From contig CAQBGY010000043.1 in the NCBI GenBank assembly GCA_948759685.1, positions 1 through 16,273 on the forward strand: a stretch of DNA of 16,273 bases. The letters are read 5' to 3'. Below the pieces are notes generated by a model. That model saw only the letters and a program-made list of their open reading frames with translations. It made no database searches and was not told the DNA's origin. Of this stretch, positions 15,488 through 16,273 are shown one piece after another. This DNA comes from an uncultured Eubacterium sp. GTDB taxonomy: Bacteria; Bacillota_A; Clostridia; Lachnospirales; Lachnospiraceae. The position numbers were made by a program, and so were the translations under genes. Position 1 is the stretch's first letter, and each line of letters opens with the position of its first letter.

Positions 15488-16273
15488 TTATAACAATTCT
15501 TTCTGTGTCTTAAATGTTTTTGCAATCTGTTCGAACACTTTCATTCCGTCAATTGCTGCTGAGGTAATACCTCCGGCATATCCGGCGCCTTCTCCTGCCG
15601 GTATCAATCCGGCAATATTTGTTTCGAAATTATCATTACGGACAATTCTTACCGGAGAAGAAGTTCTGGTTTCTACTGCTGATAATACCACATCTTCGTT
15701 GCTAAATCCGTCGATTTTCTTACCGAAATAATCAATTCCTTCAATTAAGGCCTCTATGATATAATTTGGGAAAATTGTATTTAAATTTGTTAGTTTATAT
15801 TTTCCTTTGATTTGCGGAACAATGTTTCCCAGTTTTGTTGTGGGTATATTATTTTTGAAATCACAATATAACTGTACAGGTATCTTTCCCTCTCCCTGTT
15901 CATAAGCCCTATTTTCCAGTTCTCTTTGATAAGCAATTCCTGATAATGGATGATGATTCGAAAAATCATCCGGTGTAACAGTTACTACAATGGCACTATT
16001 CGCATTACATCCGTCTCTTTTCGAATAACTCATGCCGTTCACTACTTTTCCATAGTCTTCTGAAGAAGAATCTACGACATATCCTCCGGGACACATGCAG
16101 AAGGAATATACGCCTCTGTTTTTACTTGTTTTGTATGTAAGTTTATAACTTGCGGCACCCAAGCGGTCATCTTCAAAGCCGTATTGACTTTTATTTATCA
16201 TAGTTTGTTTGTGCTCTATCCTTACACCCAGCGCAAAGGGCTTGGACTCCATATGAACCCCTTTTTCATAGAG
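15488..16273 (-). CDS. FAD-dependent dehydrogenase, COG2509 family (partial, N-terminus outside window)
   Basis: C-terminal 261 residues of an uncharacterised FAD-dependent dehydrogenase widespread in Clostridia; the reaction is unknown. Visible hallmarks are MESKPFALGVRIEH near the left of the fragment, FCMCPGGYVV (a characteristic Cys-x-Cys-Pro-Gly-Gly), EGGKIP-like EGEGKIPVQ, SAVETRTSSPVRI, and the FAD-binding C-terminal stretch GLIPAGEGAGYAGGITSAAIDG. The ATG at 16252 is not the start: the frame stays open to the window edge with LYEKGVH upstream, which is normal internal sequence, so the Rossmann-type N-terminal part lies beyond 16273. Stop TAA at 15488. It is probably the end of an upstream transcription unit. 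Confidence 0.92.
   Translation of the reverse strand, partial: LYEKGVHMESKPFALGVRIEHKQTMINKSQYGFEDDRLGAASYKLTYKTSKNRGVYSFCMCPGGYVVDSSSEDYGKVVNGMSYSKRDGCNANSAIVVTVTPDDFSNHHPLSGIAYQRELENRAYEQGEGKIPVQLYCDFKNNIPTTKLGNIVPQIKGKYKLTNLNTIFPNYIIEALIEGIDYFGKKIDGFSNEDVVLSAVETRTSSPVRIVRNDNFETNIAGLIPAGEGAGYAGGITSAAIDGMKVFEQIAKTFKTQKELL

Noticed and set aside
15468..15490. AATGA/TCATT hairpin after the FAD gene as a terminator
   Set aside because: Five weak pairs, no GC stem and no following U-run; it overlaps the proposed -35.
16253..16273. ATG at 16252 as the true start of the FAD protein
   Set aside because: The frame continues open to the window edge with typical internal family sequence, so the gene is cut by the window.

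Overview
The window looks like an AT-rich low-GC Gram-positive (Clostridia, probably Lachnospiraceae). The main reasons are the Shine-Dalgarno sequences of AGGAG type, the gene order miaB-mutS-mutL-miaA-ynbB and radC-mreBCD-PBP2, a MutL of the endonuclease type, and a COG2509 FAD protein. Every supported gene is on the minus strand, so transcription runs from high to low coordinates. The taxonomic call is an inference from protein style and gene order.

Reading in the direction of transcription: the C-terminal part of a COG2509 FAD-dependent dehydrogenase enters from the right edge (15488-16273). A 108-bp gap with a plausible sigma-A promoter follows. Next comes a tightly packed run of eight genes: an unrecognised 395-aa protein, a DUF896/YnzC-type small protein, 5-formyltetrahydrofolate cyclo-ligase, miaB, mutS, mutL, miaA and a YnbB-type PLP enzyme. 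Gaps are at most 14 nt and three junctions overlap or nearly overlap, so one operon is likely. It joins tRNA A37 hypermodification (MiaA prenylates, MiaB methylthiolates), mismatch repair (MutS/MutL) and one-carbon metabolism.

A 132-bp gap with a good extended -10 promoter then starts a second operon: radC, mreB, mreC, mreD and the first two thirds of a class B penicillin-binding protein 2. This is the elongation (rod) module. MreC and MreD are membrane scaffold proteins, MreB is the cytoskeletal ATPase-fold protein, and PBP2 is the transpeptidase. No clear intrinsic terminator is visible in either gap, so read-through between units is possible.

Most of the window is ordinary housekeeping. 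The points worth a second look are: (i) the MreB here lacks residues normally conserved for ATP hydrolysis and nucleotide binding (Lys where the catalytic Glu is expected, altered phosphate-2 and adenosine loops); (ii) PBP2 carries about 240 extra residues just before its transpeptidase domain; (iii) hfq is absent from the usual place between miaA and ynbB; (iv) the operon begins with an unrecognised, possibly beta-propeller, protein; and (v) two small genes after it have no Shine-Dalgarno sequence and appear translationally coupled. No RNA genes, mobile elements, CRISPR arrays or long repeats were seen, and no gene-free stretch exceeds 300 bases.
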